64,000 nt of DNA. It comes from Microbispora siamensis. Its GTDB lineage: Bacteria; Actinomycetota; Actinomycetes; Streptosporangiales; Streptosporangiaceae. The notes beneath the pieces are model-generated. The model was not told the DNA's origin and made no database searches. It worked only from the letters and a program-made list of their open reading frames with translations. The stretch covers positions 1 to 64,000 of the forward strand of contig NZ_BOOF01000020.1 of NCBI RefSeq assembly GCF_016863095.1. The letters run 5' to 3'. Positions 19,185-27,404 of this stretch are shown here, in pieces (the first letter of the stretch is position 1; each line of letters opens with the position of its first letter). The position numbers and the translations under genes were made by a program.

Positions 19185-21779
19185 ATGCCCGTGGACCGGC
19201 TGGCGGAGCTGCTGCTGCGGCAGCGGCTGGTCGCCCCCGACCTTCTCGTTTCCGCCGTCGAGCGGGAAGCCGTCCCGGGCCCTGAGCGCTCCGGCCGTTC
19301 GTCGCGCTCGTCCCGCCTGAGCCGGCCTCTCCCCACCGTCGCCGACGGGGTGGTCGCGCTGGAGGCGGACCTGCTCCAGCTCGGGCACGTGCTGAGCGCG
19401 CCGCTGCGGGCCCGGCTGGCCGAGCTGGACGCCGGGGAGCTGGGGCAGGCGGGCAGCGCGCTGGTCTCCGCCCTGTCGGCCCAGCTGGGCGGGCGCGTCG
19501 TGCACGCGCCGCTGTTCCGCCGCTTCCCGGAGTCGGTCCCCGCCGACACGGTGGACTTGTTCGTCCGCAGGGTGTTCTCCGTGCTGCTCCAGCGGCCGGA
19601 GCAGCCGTGCGTGCTGTGCGGGGAGATGGCCGCAGTCCACCCGGTGTCCCCGTGTGCGCACCTGGTCTGCCGCGCGTGCTGGGACGGCGCGGACTACAGC
19701 GCCTGCCCGATCTGCCACCGCCGGATCGACCCCGGTGATCCCTTCCTGCGCCCGGCCGACGACGTCTACGCCCCGGCCGTCAGGTGGAACGGCCGGGTGC
19801 CGGAGACGCTGACCCTGCTCGGGCTGTGCGACGATCCGGCCGCCCGGGCCCGCGAGCTGCTGGGTCCGCTGCTGTCCCGGCAGGCGGCGCCGCGCGCGGA
19901 GGACAGGGCGGTCGTGGCCGAGATCGTCGATCACTTCTGGCCCGAGTCGGCCGGCTGGCTCCCCGAACGGATCCCGGCCCGCGAGACCCGCGCCGTCGTC
20001 CTGGCCTCGGCCGTACGGCACGGCGACCTGGGCCTGCTGACGCGGCACGCCGACACGGCGACCGACGTGCTGCGGCTGCTCCACGCACTCATGGGCGGCG
20101 ACCCCGGGTTGCGCGCCCGCCTCCCGCGCCGCACGAGCCTGCCCCGGCCGGTGCGCCGCGCACTGCTCGCCGTGCTGGACCGGCAGGCGCTGCCGTATTT
20201 GATCGAGGACCTGCACCGCTACCCGCCGCAGTGGCGGCACATGGCGGAGGTGCTGCACCCACACGAGTTCCACCGACGCCACCCGGACGCGGCCCTGGCG
20301 TTCGCCGTGCTGCGCGGCACCCCGCTGCCGGAAGGCACGCCGATGGCGGACGTCCTGCTGGAGCGCGCGGCGGCCCACGGGGACCTGCTGTCGTTCGACG
20401 GCGTACGGCTGCGCGCCCGCACCTTCGCGGGGCGGTTCGAGGCCGCGCTGCGGACAGATCCCCGCGAGGCACTCGCCCTGCTCGCGCGCCGGCCGGGAGA
20501 GCTGCTGCGGCGCACCGCCGATCTCGCCCGTCGCCTGCCCGCCGCCGATCTGGCCGAGGCCCTGCGCGCCGCCGCGCCGCACGTCTCCCCGGCCGTGCTG
20601 ATCGCCACCCTGGGGCAGTTGCGCACGCCACCGGGCGGGACCCGCATGTTCCTCCCGCGCGGGGGAGCGGCGCGGATCTGGGCCGAGCCCGACGCCCGCG
20701 AGAAGCTTGCCCCCGAGACGGTGGCCGCCCTGACCGCCGTACTGACCGGCGAGATGCTGCGCCGGGCCGCCGCGCTGCCGCCCGTCGGGACCGCGCTGCT
20801 GGACGAGGAGCTGGACGACCTGCTCGCGCCGGACACCGAGCGGTCCGCCTCGGCCTCGCTGGTACGGCTGCCGCGCGGCAGCGTCCGGCCGCTACCGCGC
20901 GGGGAGCGCATCCGGCTGTTCCTGCACTGGGCGGAGCCCGCGGATCGCGTGGTCGACCTGGACCTGTCGGTGGCGGTGTTCGACGCGCGGTGGGAGTTCG
21001 TCGGGCTGTGCGACTACACGAACCTGCGGCTCGGCGCGAGCGCCGCCGTCCACTCCGGGGATCTGACCTCCGCGCCCGAGCCGCTGGGCGCGTCGGAGTT
21101 CGTGGATCTCGACGTGACCGCGCTGCGCGCGACCGGCGGCCGGTACGTGGTGCCCATCGTGTTCAGTTACAACGACGTGCCGTTCGACGAACTGGCCCGC
21201 GGTTTCGCCGGATTCATGGACGATCCGGACGGCCTGTTCGACCCGCTCGCCGTACGGCAGCGCTTCGACCTGACCGGCCCGGCCAAGATCCTCGTCCCGC
21301 TCGTCGCCGACCTCTGGTCGCGCACGATGCGCTGGGTGGACCTCAACGTGTCCGCGTTCGCCGGGTTCCACGACGTGTACGAACACGAGGAGCAAATCGC
21401 CCGTCTGGGCGCGGCGGCCGAGGACGCCTATGGCCTCGGCGAGCGCGTCACCCTGTGGGAGGTCGCCTGCTGGCACGCAGCCGCCCGCGCCCGCGAGGTC
21501 GTCGTACGGCACCGCGACGGCGCCGTGAGCCGGCACGCGCGTCGTCCCGGCGAGGACGCCGCCGCCTTCGCGTCCCGCCTCGGCGTACGGCAGGCGGCCG
21601 GCCCCGCTGCGGAGGCCGGCGCGGCGGAAGCGGGTCTCGCCGTGGTGTTGGAGGACGACGTGCAGGTGAGCGAGGGGGCACAGGTCTACGCCCTGCACCC
21701 TGCCCGTCTCGACCCCGCCCTGATCCGCTCACTCGACGCCTGCGACCTCGTCGGCATGCTCGCCCCGGCGGCGCGCTGA
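19185..21779 (+). CDS. RING-finger protein of the MXAN_6230/SCO0854 type
   Basis: An 864-residue protein with a clear C3HC4 RING finger at residues 142-177: C142-x2-C145-x11-C157-x-H159-x2-C162-x2-C165-x8-C174-x2-C177. RING fingers bind two zincs and in eukaryotes recruit ubiquitin-conjugating enzymes; their role in bacteria is not established. I recognise the overall type from the MXAN_6230/SCO0854 family. The middle (about 200-540) is helical and Leu/Ala/Arg-rich. The region from about residue 560 (RLFLHWAEPADRVVDLDLSV, HSGDLTSAP, YVVPIVFSYNDVPFDEL) resembles the TerD fold of tellurite/stress proteins. The gene is alone. GGGGGG precedes the ATG. Confidence 0.8.
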   Translation: MPVDRLAELLLRQRLVAPDLLVSAVEREAVPGPERSGRSSRSSRLSRPLPTVADGVVALEADLLQLGHVLSAPLRARLAELDAGELGQAGSALVSALSAQLGGRVVHAPLFRRFPESVPADTVDLFVRRVFSVLLQRPEQPCVLCGEMAAVHPVSPCAHLVCRACWDGADYSACPICHRRIDPGDPFLRPADDVYAPAVRWNGRVPETLTLLGLCDDPAARARELLGPLLSRQAAPRAEDRAVVAEIVDHFWPESAGWLPERIPARETRAVVLASAVRHGDLGLLTRHADTATDVLRLLHALMGGDPGLRARLPRRTSLPRPVRRALLAVLDRQALPYLIEDLHRYPPQWRHMAEVLHPHEFHRRHPDAALAFAVLRGTPLPEGTPMADVLLERAAAHGDLLSFDGVRLRARTFAGRFEAALRTDPREALALLARRPGELLRRTADLARRLPAADLAEALRAAAPHVSPAVLIATLGQLRTPPGGTRMFLPRGGAARIWAEPDAREKLAPETVAALTAVLTGEMLRRAAALPPVGTALLDEELDDLLAPDTERSASASLVRLPRGSVRPLPRGERIRLFLHWAEPADRVVDLDLSVAVFDARWEFVGLCDYTNLRLGASAAVHSGDLTSAPEPLGASEFVDLDVTALRATGGRYVVPIVFSYNDVPFDELARGFAGFMDDPDGLFDPLAVRQRFDLTGPAKILVPLVADLWSRTMRWVDLNVSAFAGFHDVYEHEEQIARLGAAAEDAYGLGERVTLWEVACWHAAARAREVVVRHRDGAVSRHARRPGEDAAAFASRLGVRQAAGPAAEAGAAEAGLAVVLEDDVQVSEGAQVYALHPARLDPALIRSLDACDLVGMLAPAAR

Positions 21780-22042
21780 CCCCGCCGGAGATAACCGTTT
21801 GCGCGCTCACGGACCCGCGTGGGAAAGTGAGCGCGCTTCACACAGATCACAGCGAAGGAATGAAGCCTATGTTCCCGGCGTCCCACAGCGGCCGCCGTCG
21901 GCACTGACCGGTACGCCTCCCGCGTCATCGGTTCACTGCCCTCACCGTCTCACGGCGGCCCCACGTGACGGTGCCCTGTGCACCTTCTCCATCCCCGTCC
22001 GGGATGGCTTTCCCGTGCGAGTTCACCCCTCCGCGCCGAGCG

Positions 22043-22837
22043 ATGGGCGAACCGCTCCACCTTGTCATTCGTGAGGTCGATATCACCGTGGGCATCGATG
22101 TCCAGAGTTTCGCCGTGGCCAACCTTCGCCGCCGTCCCGAAGTCGTCGAGATCGGCGGCTTCGTCCTCGGCGTCGAGCCCGGCACCACCAGCCCGTACGT
22201 CAACTACGCGACACCCCTGCCCGGCGCCAGGCCGGGCGGACGGGACGTCGCGGCGCTGATCGGGGCGTTCCGCGAGCGCGGGCTCAAGCCCCGTCTCGAG
22301 TTCGCCCCGGACGCCGCGCCCGCCGTGGAGCCCGCGCTCCGTGAGGCGGGGTTCACCGTCGAGGCGGTGCACGACTACCTCGTCTGCACCCCGGCCACGC
22401 TGACGCCGCCGCCGGCCGTCCTCCCTGTGGAGGCGCCGGCCACGGACGAGGACTACGCGGCGATCGACGCCGCCCTGTCCGAGGCGTTCGGCGGCGAGTT
22501 CGCCGCGTCGCCGGAGGGCGCGGCCCGGCTGCGCCGTACGGAGGAGAACGGCGGCGCGGTCCGGTTCGTCCGGGCGCCCGGCGGCGGCTGCGCCGGGGCG
22601 GCCATGTGCTCCGCTCCGGCCGTGGAGACGTCGGAACTCGCCGGGGTCGGCACCCGCCCCGGCTTCCGCGGACGGGGCATCGCCGCCGCGGTCACCGCCA
22701 CGCTCGCCGAGACGATGCTCGCCAGGGGAGCGCGGTCGGTGTGGCTGGAGTACGGCGGCGAGGGATCGCGCCGGGTCTACGAACGCGTGGGCTTCCGGCC
22801 AGGGGGCACTCGCCTGTACATGTCGCTCGAAGCCTGA
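22043..22837 (+). CDS. GNAT-family N-acetyltransferase
   Basis: A protein of about 264 residues that should transfer an acetyl group from acetyl-CoA to an amine. The C-terminal half holds the GNAT core: the acetyl-CoA loop is GVGTRPGFRGRGIAAAVTA, followed by SVWLEYGGEGSRRVYERVGF and a final strand. The N-terminal half (VGIDVQSFAVANLRRRPEVV) has no obvious motif. The start is uncertain: ATG 22043 is used here, while GTG 22088 with GAGG eleven bases upstream would also give a complete domain. The substrate is unknown. Confidence 0.8.
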   Translation: MGEPLHLVIREVDITVGIDVQSFAVANLRRRPEVVEIGGFVLGVEPGTTSPYVNYATPLPGARPGGRDVAALIGAFRERGLKPRLEFAPDAAPAVEPALREAGFTVEAVHDYLVCTPATLTPPPAVLPVEAPATDEDYAAIDAALSEAFGGEFAASPEGAARLRRTEENGGAVRFVRAPGGGCAGAAMCSAPAVETSELAGVGTRPGFRGRGIAAAVTATLAETMLARGARSVWLEYGGEGSRRVYERVGFRPGGTRLYMSLEA

Positions 22838-22913
22838 CGACCGCCGACCGCCGGCCGTCCGCGGCCCTGCCCTCACCCTGGGCGGGCGCCGCGCGGCCGG
22901 CGGACGAGGCAGA

Positions 22914-23201
22914 TCAGGCGGGGAGGGACCGGCGGGTTCCCGACGCGAGCCCGGGCGGCGCCGCGGCCAGGGCCTTGTGGATGGCCTCGACCAGGGCGAG
23001 CGCCGCCTCCTCGGTGAGCTCGATCGCGACCCGGGCCGACGGGCCCTCGGCCGGGTTGGTGAGGTCGATGTTCACCGTGTGCTCCTGGCACGCGTGGTAG
23101 GGATGGTCGACGTAGACCATGCCGTCGGTGACCGTGAACCAGCCCGACGCTCCCTTGGCGGCGCCGTCGATCCGGATCTTCTCGGTGAGATAGGTGCACA
23201 T
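22914..23201 (-). CDS. Small conserved protein, DUF6295-like
   Basis: A 95-residue acidic protein beginning MCTYLTEKIRIDG, with His- and Tyr-rich VYVDHPYHACQEHTVNIDLT in the middle. The pattern matches a small actinobacterial family of unknown function (DUF6295 from memory). It lies 11 bases downstream of the dienelactone hydrolase gene with GGAGAACAGGG before its ATG, so it is almost certainly in the same operon. A role in the same detoxification or catabolic step is plausible but unproven. Confidence 0.75.
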   Translation of the reverse strand: MCTYLTEKIRIDGAAKGASGWFTVTDGMVYVDHPYHACQEHTVNIDLTNPAEGPSARVAIELTEEAALALVEAIHKALAAAPPGLASGTRRSLPA

Positions 23202-23212
23202 CCCTGTTCTCC

Positions 23213-23956
23213 TCAGGCGGCGAGGTGGCGGCCGAAGAAACCGAAGACCTTCTTCCAGCCCTCCACCGCGGCGGCGGGCCGGTACGCGGGGCGGTCCACG
23301 GAGAAGAACCCGTGCCCGGCGTCGGGGAAGACGTGGAACTCGTGTTCCTTGCCGAGTTCGTCCAGCTCCGCGGAGAGCACTGCCACCTCGTCCGGCGAGG
23401 GGAACCTGTCGTCCGCGCCGAAGAGCCCGAGCAGCGGGCAGGACAGGTCACCGGCCCGGGAGATCAGCGGTTCGGCCTTGAGCGGGGATTCGGCGGGCGG
23501 CGCGGTGACCACGAAGGCCCCGTAACAGTCGACGGCCGCGTCGATCCGGAGCGAGCAGGCGGCCAGGAACGTCTGCCGCCCACCCGAGCAGTAGCCGATC
23601 ACTCCGATCTTGCCGTTGGCGTGCTCCAGGCCCTTGAGGTACGCCGCGGCGCCGGCGACGTCCCCCACGAGCTGCTCGTCGGGGACGCCCCCCTTGGCCC
23701 GGGCCGCGGCGGCCTGGTCGTCCGGGCTGACCCCGGCGCCCTCGCGCGAGTACAGGTTGGGGCAGATCGCCGCGTAGCCGTGCGCGGCGAACCTGCGGAC
23801 GATCTCCTTGGTGGCCTCGTCGTAGCCGGGGAGGTGGTGGATGACCACGACCCCGCCGTGGGGGCCGGAGCCGAGCGGCCGGGCGGCGTACGCTTCGAGT
23901 TCGGCGCCTTCGTGCCCGGTCACGGCGACCGTACCGGCCCACATCGCGTCCGTCAT
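23213..23956 (-). CDS. Dienelactone hydrolase family protein
   Basis: A 247-residue alpha/beta hydrolase. The nucleophile is Cys in VIGYCSGGRQT, as in dienelactone hydrolases; the Asp is in LFGADDRFPSPDE and the His in FPDAGHGFFS. It hydrolyses lactones or esters, classically dienelactone in chlorocatechol breakdown, but most actinobacterial members have no known substrate. The gene is first in a two-gene operon with the small DUF6295-like protein. A palindrome 33 to 53 bases upstream of its start may bind a regulator. Confidence 0.9.
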   Translation of the reverse strand: MTDAMWAGTVAVTGHEGAELEAYAARPLGSGPHGGVVVIHHLPGYDEATKEIVRRFAAHGYAAICPNLYSREGAGVSPDDQAAAARAKGGVPDEQLVGDVAGAAAYLKGLEHANGKIGVIGYCSGGRQTFLAACSLRIDAAVDCYGAFVVTAPPAESPLKAEPLISRAGDLSCPLLGLFGADDRFPSPDEVAVLSAELDELGKEHEFHVFPDAGHGFFSVDRPAYRPAAAVEGWKKVFGFFGRHLAA

Positions 23957-23988
23957 AGAAAGTCCCTTTTCCCTGTGGCGACCAGCAG

Positions 23989-24009
23989 TTAGCTTGGCTA
24001 ACTAAGCTA
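23989..24009. promoter_or_regulatory. Palindromic operator candidate upstream of the hydrolase operon
   Basis: TTAGC-TTG-GCTAA (23989-24001) and the overlapping TAGCTT...AAGCTA (23990-24009) form nested inverted repeats in an otherwise GC-rich stretch. They lie 33-53 bases upstream of the dienelactone hydrolase ATG, where a promoter is expected. The cognate regulator is not obvious among the neighbours. Confidence 0.45.
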
Positions 24010-24172
24010 GCCGCTGTGCCGGCGCCGGGTGATGGGGTGAACACCGGTACCCGTGCGCGCGCATGTGCCGTACGGCGCTGTGTGGCGCATCTCACCGGCG
24101 GCGGCCCGCGACCGTGAGGACCTGCGGAAGCATGGAACGGCTGCGGCCGGAATGATGCCCTTTGCCGGGTTT

Positions 24173-24201
24173 TTGGTCGTGTCTCACTTGTTATCTACTA
24201 A
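24173..24201 (+). promoter_or_regulatory. Candidate promoter of the c-di-AMP riboswitch transcript
   Basis: TTGGTC (24173-24178) and TACTAA (24196-24201) are separated by 17 bases and sit just upstream of the riboswitch. This AT-richer stretch stands out from the surroundings. Transcription would begin near 24208. Confidence 0.55.
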
Positions 24202-24214
24202 GCTTCCCGTTGTC

Positions 24215-24385
24215 TCGCCGGTGTGCGGTCCTCAACCCGAGGACGACCGGCGACCGCCGAATCCCGGAAGTCATCGATCCCGGGAACCGGGGACCCACGT
24301 CTCTTGGGGTGAATCCGGACCATCCGGTAGGGCTACTCCTGGCCCGAACCCGTCAGCTAACCCGGTAGGCGGCCAAGGAGAGGAG
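24215..24385 (+). promoter_or_regulatory. Cyclic di-AMP riboswitch (ydaO/yuaA type)
   Basis: The conserved ydaO-type blocks occur in order: CGCCGAATCC (24254-24263), GGGGACCCACG (24299-24309 region of GAACCGGGGACCCACG), TTGGGGTGAATCC (24304-24317), GGTAGGG (24326-24332), CCCGAACCCGTCAGCTAACC (24343-24362) and CGGTAGGCGG (24363-24372). This class binds cyclic di-AMP and usually switches off cell-wall hydrolase and osmolyte genes when the nucleotide is abundant. The gene downstream encodes a CHAP amidase, which fits. Boundaries are approximate, and the expression platform is not resolved. Confidence 0.88.
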
Positions 24386-24390
24386 AGCGC

Positions 24391-24480
24391 GTGGAGTGTC
24401 GGCTCCACCTGCCCACCCGGTCCGCGTTGCGTCGCCGGACCACATGCCCGCCCTGGAACGTCTCCAGGCTTCCGGGGTGA
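24391..24480 (+). CDS. Possible 29-codon leader ORF behind the riboswitch
   Basis: A GTG at 24391 is preceded by AAGGAGAGGAG and opens a 29-residue frame (starting VECRLHLPTRSALRRR) that ends in TGA at 24480. The GTG lies inside a small perfect hairpin, GTGGAG-tgtcgg-CTCCAC (24391-24408), so its access to ribosomes could be controlled by folding. It may be a translated leader, or the purine-rich stretch may simply be part of the riboswitch expression platform. No similarity is recognised. Confidence 0.3.
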   Translation: MECRLHLPTRSALRRRTTCPPWNVSRLPG

Positions 24481-24622
24481 TGGCGCGCCCGTGACGGGCT
24501 GCCACATCTCCCGTTTCTGATTCCGCCCCGCCGCGGCCGTGTCCCCGGACGGTCATGCCGTCATGCCGTCACGCCCCGCGGGCCGGTTCGTCATGTCTCG
24601 AAGCGCGCCATAGGAGCCTCCG

Positions 24623-25333
24623 ATTTCCACCGATCCGATTGCTCGACAACTGCTCGACGCCGTCCGCCCCGAACTGGGCTACCGCGAACGAGCCGGAAAA
24701 CACACGAAGTTCGGCAAGTGGTACGCCGACAACGTCGCCAAGGACCCCGATTTCACGACCGCTCCCTGGTGCGACATGTTCGTCTCCTGGGCGGCGGACC
24801 GGGCCGGGGTGCAGGACCACGTCGGCGAGTTCGCGCTGACCACGCGGCACGCCAAGTGGTTCGAGAAGCACCACGCCTGGAGCGACAAGCCCGAGCCGGG
24901 CGCCGTGGTCTTCTTCGCCTGGTCGGGGTCGAAGAAGATCCGCGACATCGACCACGTCGGCATCGTCGAGAAGGTCGTCGGCGGGAAGGTCCACACGATC
25001 GAGGGCAACGTCGACGGCGTGTGGCTCAAGCGCAAGGTGCGCGACAAAAGCAAGATCGTCGGGTACGGCCTGCCGCGCAAGGTCAAGGTGACGCCGAAGG
25101 CGCCGGTGACGATCCAGCCCGTGGCGGCCGTGCATGCGAGCGTTCAGGGCGCGGGGCCCACCACCAGGAACATGGCGGCCGCCCAGGGGCAGTCGCTCGA
25201 CCTCGTGTGGTCGCCCGGCGACGCCGTCCTGCCGGCCGGTCTGCTGTTCGCGGTGGTCTCCACCGCCGTGACCGGACTGCGGTTCAAGGCCGCGGCGACG
25301 ACGTCCGGCGGACGGCACCGCAAGCGTGGGTGA
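24623..25333 (+). CDS. CHAP-domain cell-wall amidase/peptidase, apparent ATT start
   Basis: A 236-residue protein with a CHAP domain, which cleaves peptidoglycan amide bonds. The catalytic Cys is in FTTAPWCDMFVSW and the His in DIDHVGIVEKV, followed by HTIEGNVDG. The first in-frame ATG (24776) comes after the catalytic Cys, so it cannot be the real start. The frame is closed by TAG at 24611-24613. AGGAG (24612-24616) lies 6 bases before ATT at 24623, which would give a normal family-like N-terminus (STDPIARQLLDAVRPELGY). No signal peptide is visible, but a hydrophobic segment (LPAGLLFAVVSTAV) lies near the C-terminus. The c-di-AMP riboswitch upstream should regulate it. Confidence 0.85.
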   Translation: MSTDPIARQLLDAVRPELGYRERAGKHTKFGKWYADNVAKDPDFTTAPWCDMFVSWAADRAGVQDHVGEFALTTRHAKWFEKHHAWSDKPEPGAVVFFAWSGSKKIRDIDHVGIVEKVVGGKVHTIEGNVDGVWLKRKVRDKSKIVGYGLPRKVKVTPKAPVTIQPVAAVHASVQGAGPTTRNMAAAQGQSLDLVWSPGDAVLPAGLLFAVVSTAVTGLRFKAAATTSGGRHRKRG

Positions 25334-25395
25334 CCTCCCGCCGCCTTCCCGGAGCTACGGGCACCGCGTTGCCGGCTCCGGCCATCGCGGCGGTC

Positions 25396-26001
25396 TCATC
25401 CCAGGAGGCTCCTCATCTCCCTGATCTCGGCGGACTGGCTGGAGACGATGGACGCCGCCATCCGCCGGGCCGGCTCGTAGACCCCGCTGCGCAGTTCGTC
25501 GCGCGCCATGGCGACGGCGCCTTCGTGGTGCCGGATCATCATCGTGAGGAAGGCCCGGTCGAAGGCGCGTCCGGACAGCCGTTCGAGACGCCGCATGTCC
25601 TCGGGGGACATCATTCCGGGCATGGCGTGGTGCGCCGGCCCGGGGCTCTCGCCGGGCGCCGGCTCGCCCCAGGCCGTGAGCCAGCCGCTCATCGTCCGGA
25701 TCTCGAGAGCCTGCGCGGCCTCGATCCGCCGGGCGAGCCGCGCGACCCGGGGGTCCGCCGCGCGGCCCTCGGCCAGCCTCCCCATCTCCACCGCCTGACG
25801 ATGATGCGGGATCATCATCCGGGCGAACATGACGTCCTGGTCGTTGTGGTCGGCCGCCGGCGTCGTAGCGGCAGGCCCGGCCAGCGCGGTGAACGCGGTG
25901 AGCGCGGGCGGCGAAGAAGCCGTCCCGGCCCAGGCGGCGGAGCCGTACGCGCCGCCCACGCCGGCCAGCAGAGCGGCCGTCAGCAGAACACGTCCCCTCA
26001 T
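25396..26001 (-). CDS. DUF305 exported protein
   Basis: A 201-residue exported protein with an N-terminal signal peptide (LLTAALLAGVGGAYGSAAWA). It has two copies of the ferritin-like DUF305 helix motif, MMIPHHRQAVEMG near residue 63 and MMIRHHEGAVAMARDEL near 155. The paired His/Met-rich helices suggest metal (often copper) binding; the family has no settled function. The ATG at 26001 has GAGGAGG upstream. It stands alone between the CHAP gene and the PHB depolymerase gene. Confidence 0.88.
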   Translation of the reverse strand: MRGRVLLTAALLAGVGGAYGSAAWAGTASSPPALTAFTALAGPAATTPAADHNDQDVMFARMMIPHHRQAVEMGRLAEGRAADPRVARLARRIEAAQALEIRTMSGWLTAWGEPAPGESPGPAHHAMPGMMSPEDMRRLERLSGRAFDRAFLTMMIRHHEGAVAMARDELRSGVYEPARRMAASIVSSQSAEIREMRSLLG

Positions 26002-26168
26002 CGGCCGACACCTCCTCACGTCCGGGCCGCGGACCAGGGCCGTCCCGCCGCCTGCCCGCAGTGCCGATGGCGGCGACCATCCCCGGGCAGCCGCCGCCCC
26101 GTCGGCTTGTCGTACCCCGTCCCGCGGAACCTTCCCGTCAGCCCTGAACGTGATCTGAGCGGGGCCGG

Positions 26169-27404
26169 TCAGCACTGGCCGTCGGCGAGCACCCAGTAGT
26201 CCGGGCCGGTCTGGCGCAGCGCGTGCGTGGTGAAGGTGTTCCACAGGCCCATCGCGTCGTTCGAGCCCTTCGCGTAGGTGTAGCCGCCGGACTGGTACGC
26301 CCGTCCCGCGGTGGTGTGGGCGTAGTTGCTGGCCCGTACGCAGGTGCCCGTCGGCGTCGCAGTGGGCGAGGGGCTGGGGGAGGGGCTGGGCGTGGCGGTG
26401 GGGCTGGGCTGGGCGCCGCCGTCGAGGCCGAAGAAGAGGGCGTCGTGGTAGGCCGAGCAGATCGTGTCGAGGAAGTACGCCGCGGTGGCGCCGCACTGGT
26501 CGGCGGCGCCGCCGGGATCGACCGGAAGGCCGTGGCCCATGCCGCTGATCTCGTAGAGGCGCACGTCGTCGCCGCCGTACACCTTGAGCGTGGTGCCGCC
26601 GGTGAGCGAGCGGGTGGAGGTGGGGGTCTGGGAGACGCCCCGCACGTTCGTCCACTGGTCGCGCAACTGGGCGCCGTTGGCGGGGACGACCGTGTAGTCG
26701 GACTGGCCCTGCCAGACGGCCACCCGCGGGTACGGCCCCGCGTAGCCGGGGTAGGCGTTGCGCACCAGGTCACCCCACTGCTGCGGGGTCCTGCTCGTCG
26801 GGCCGTACTGGCAGCCGGACGCCTCGGTCAGGCTGCTCGCGCAGCGGTAGGCGAGGCCGGCCGCGATCGATCCGGCGGCGAACACGTCCGGGTACGTCGC
26901 CAGCATGACGGCGGACATCGCCCCGCCCGCCGACAAGCCGGACACGTAGACCCGTGAGGGATCGGTCCCGTAGTTGGCGACCGCGTACGCGACCATGGCG
27001 CGGATGGACGCGGCCTCGCCCTGCCCCCTCGTGGTGTCGCCGGTCTGGAACCAGTTGAAGCAGCTCGACGAGTTGTTGGCGCTGGAGGTCTGCGGCAGCA
27101 CCAGGGCGAAGCCCCACTGGTCGGCGTACTTGCGCCACCCCGAATCGGCGAAGTAGCCGCTCGCGTTCTGCGTGCAGCCGTGCAGGAGCACCACGAGCGG
27201 CCGGCCGCCGGGCAGGCCGTCCGGACGGTAGGCGTACATCGCCAGGTTGCCGGGGTTGGATCCGAACGAGCCGACCTGCACCAGCGAGGCGGCCCGCGCG
27301 GGCGGGGTGATCAGGGCCGTGCCGAGCAGGCCGGCCAGGACGAGCAGGAGGATCGCGAGGGTCCGCGCCGCTCGCGGCGGCCGGGCGGGGAAGGACGTGA
27401 CCAT
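26169..27404 (-). CDS. Secreted short-chain PHA (PHB) depolymerase
   Basis: A 411-residue extracellular esterase that should degrade short-chain polyhydroxyalkanoates or related esters. A Sec signal peptide with a long hydrophobic core (about residues 14-38) is followed by a type 1 depolymerase domain: oxyanion-hole segment VVLLHGCTQNAS, nucleophile Ser in YVSGLSAGGAMSA, Asp in VWQGQSDYTVVP and His in EISGMGHGLPVD. A Pro/Ser/Thr linker (PSPTATPSPSPSPSP) leads to a C-terminal domain of about 60 residues with Cys at both ends, probably polymer-binding. The GGAGCC before ATG 27404 marks the start. It is divergent from the IclR gene. Confidence 0.9.
   Translation of the reverse strand: MVTSFPARPPRAARTLAILLLVLAGLLGTALITPPARAASLVQVGSFGSNPGNLAMYAYRPDGLPGGRPLVVLLHGCTQNASGYFADSGWRKYADQWGFALVLPQTSSANNSSSCFNWFQTGDTTRGQGEAASIRAMVAYAVANYGTDPSRVYVSGLSAGGAMSAVMLATYPDVFAAGSIAAGLAYRCASSLTEASGCQYGPTSRTPQQWGDLVRNAYPGYAGPYPRVAVWQGQSDYTVVPANGAQLRDQWTNVRGVSQTPTSTRSLTGGTTLKVYGGDDVRLYEISGMGHGLPVDPGGAADQCGATAAYFLDTICSAYHDALFFGLDGGAQPSPTATPSPSPSPSPTATPTGTCVRASNYAHTTAGRAYQSGGYTYAKGSNDAMGLWNTFTTHALRQTGPDYWVLADGQC

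Noticed and set aside
19143..20582. Minus-strand open frame of about 480 codons opposite the RING-protein gene
   Set aside because: Composition is typical of antisense frames in GC-rich DNA, and it lacks a ribosome-binding site and any domain. The plus strand carries an intact RING finger.
21869..21916. Fifteen-codon frame (MKPMFPASHSGRRRH) with AAGGA upstream
   Set aside because: Too short to support. It is followed by no gene that it would obviously lead into, and chance occurrence is likely.
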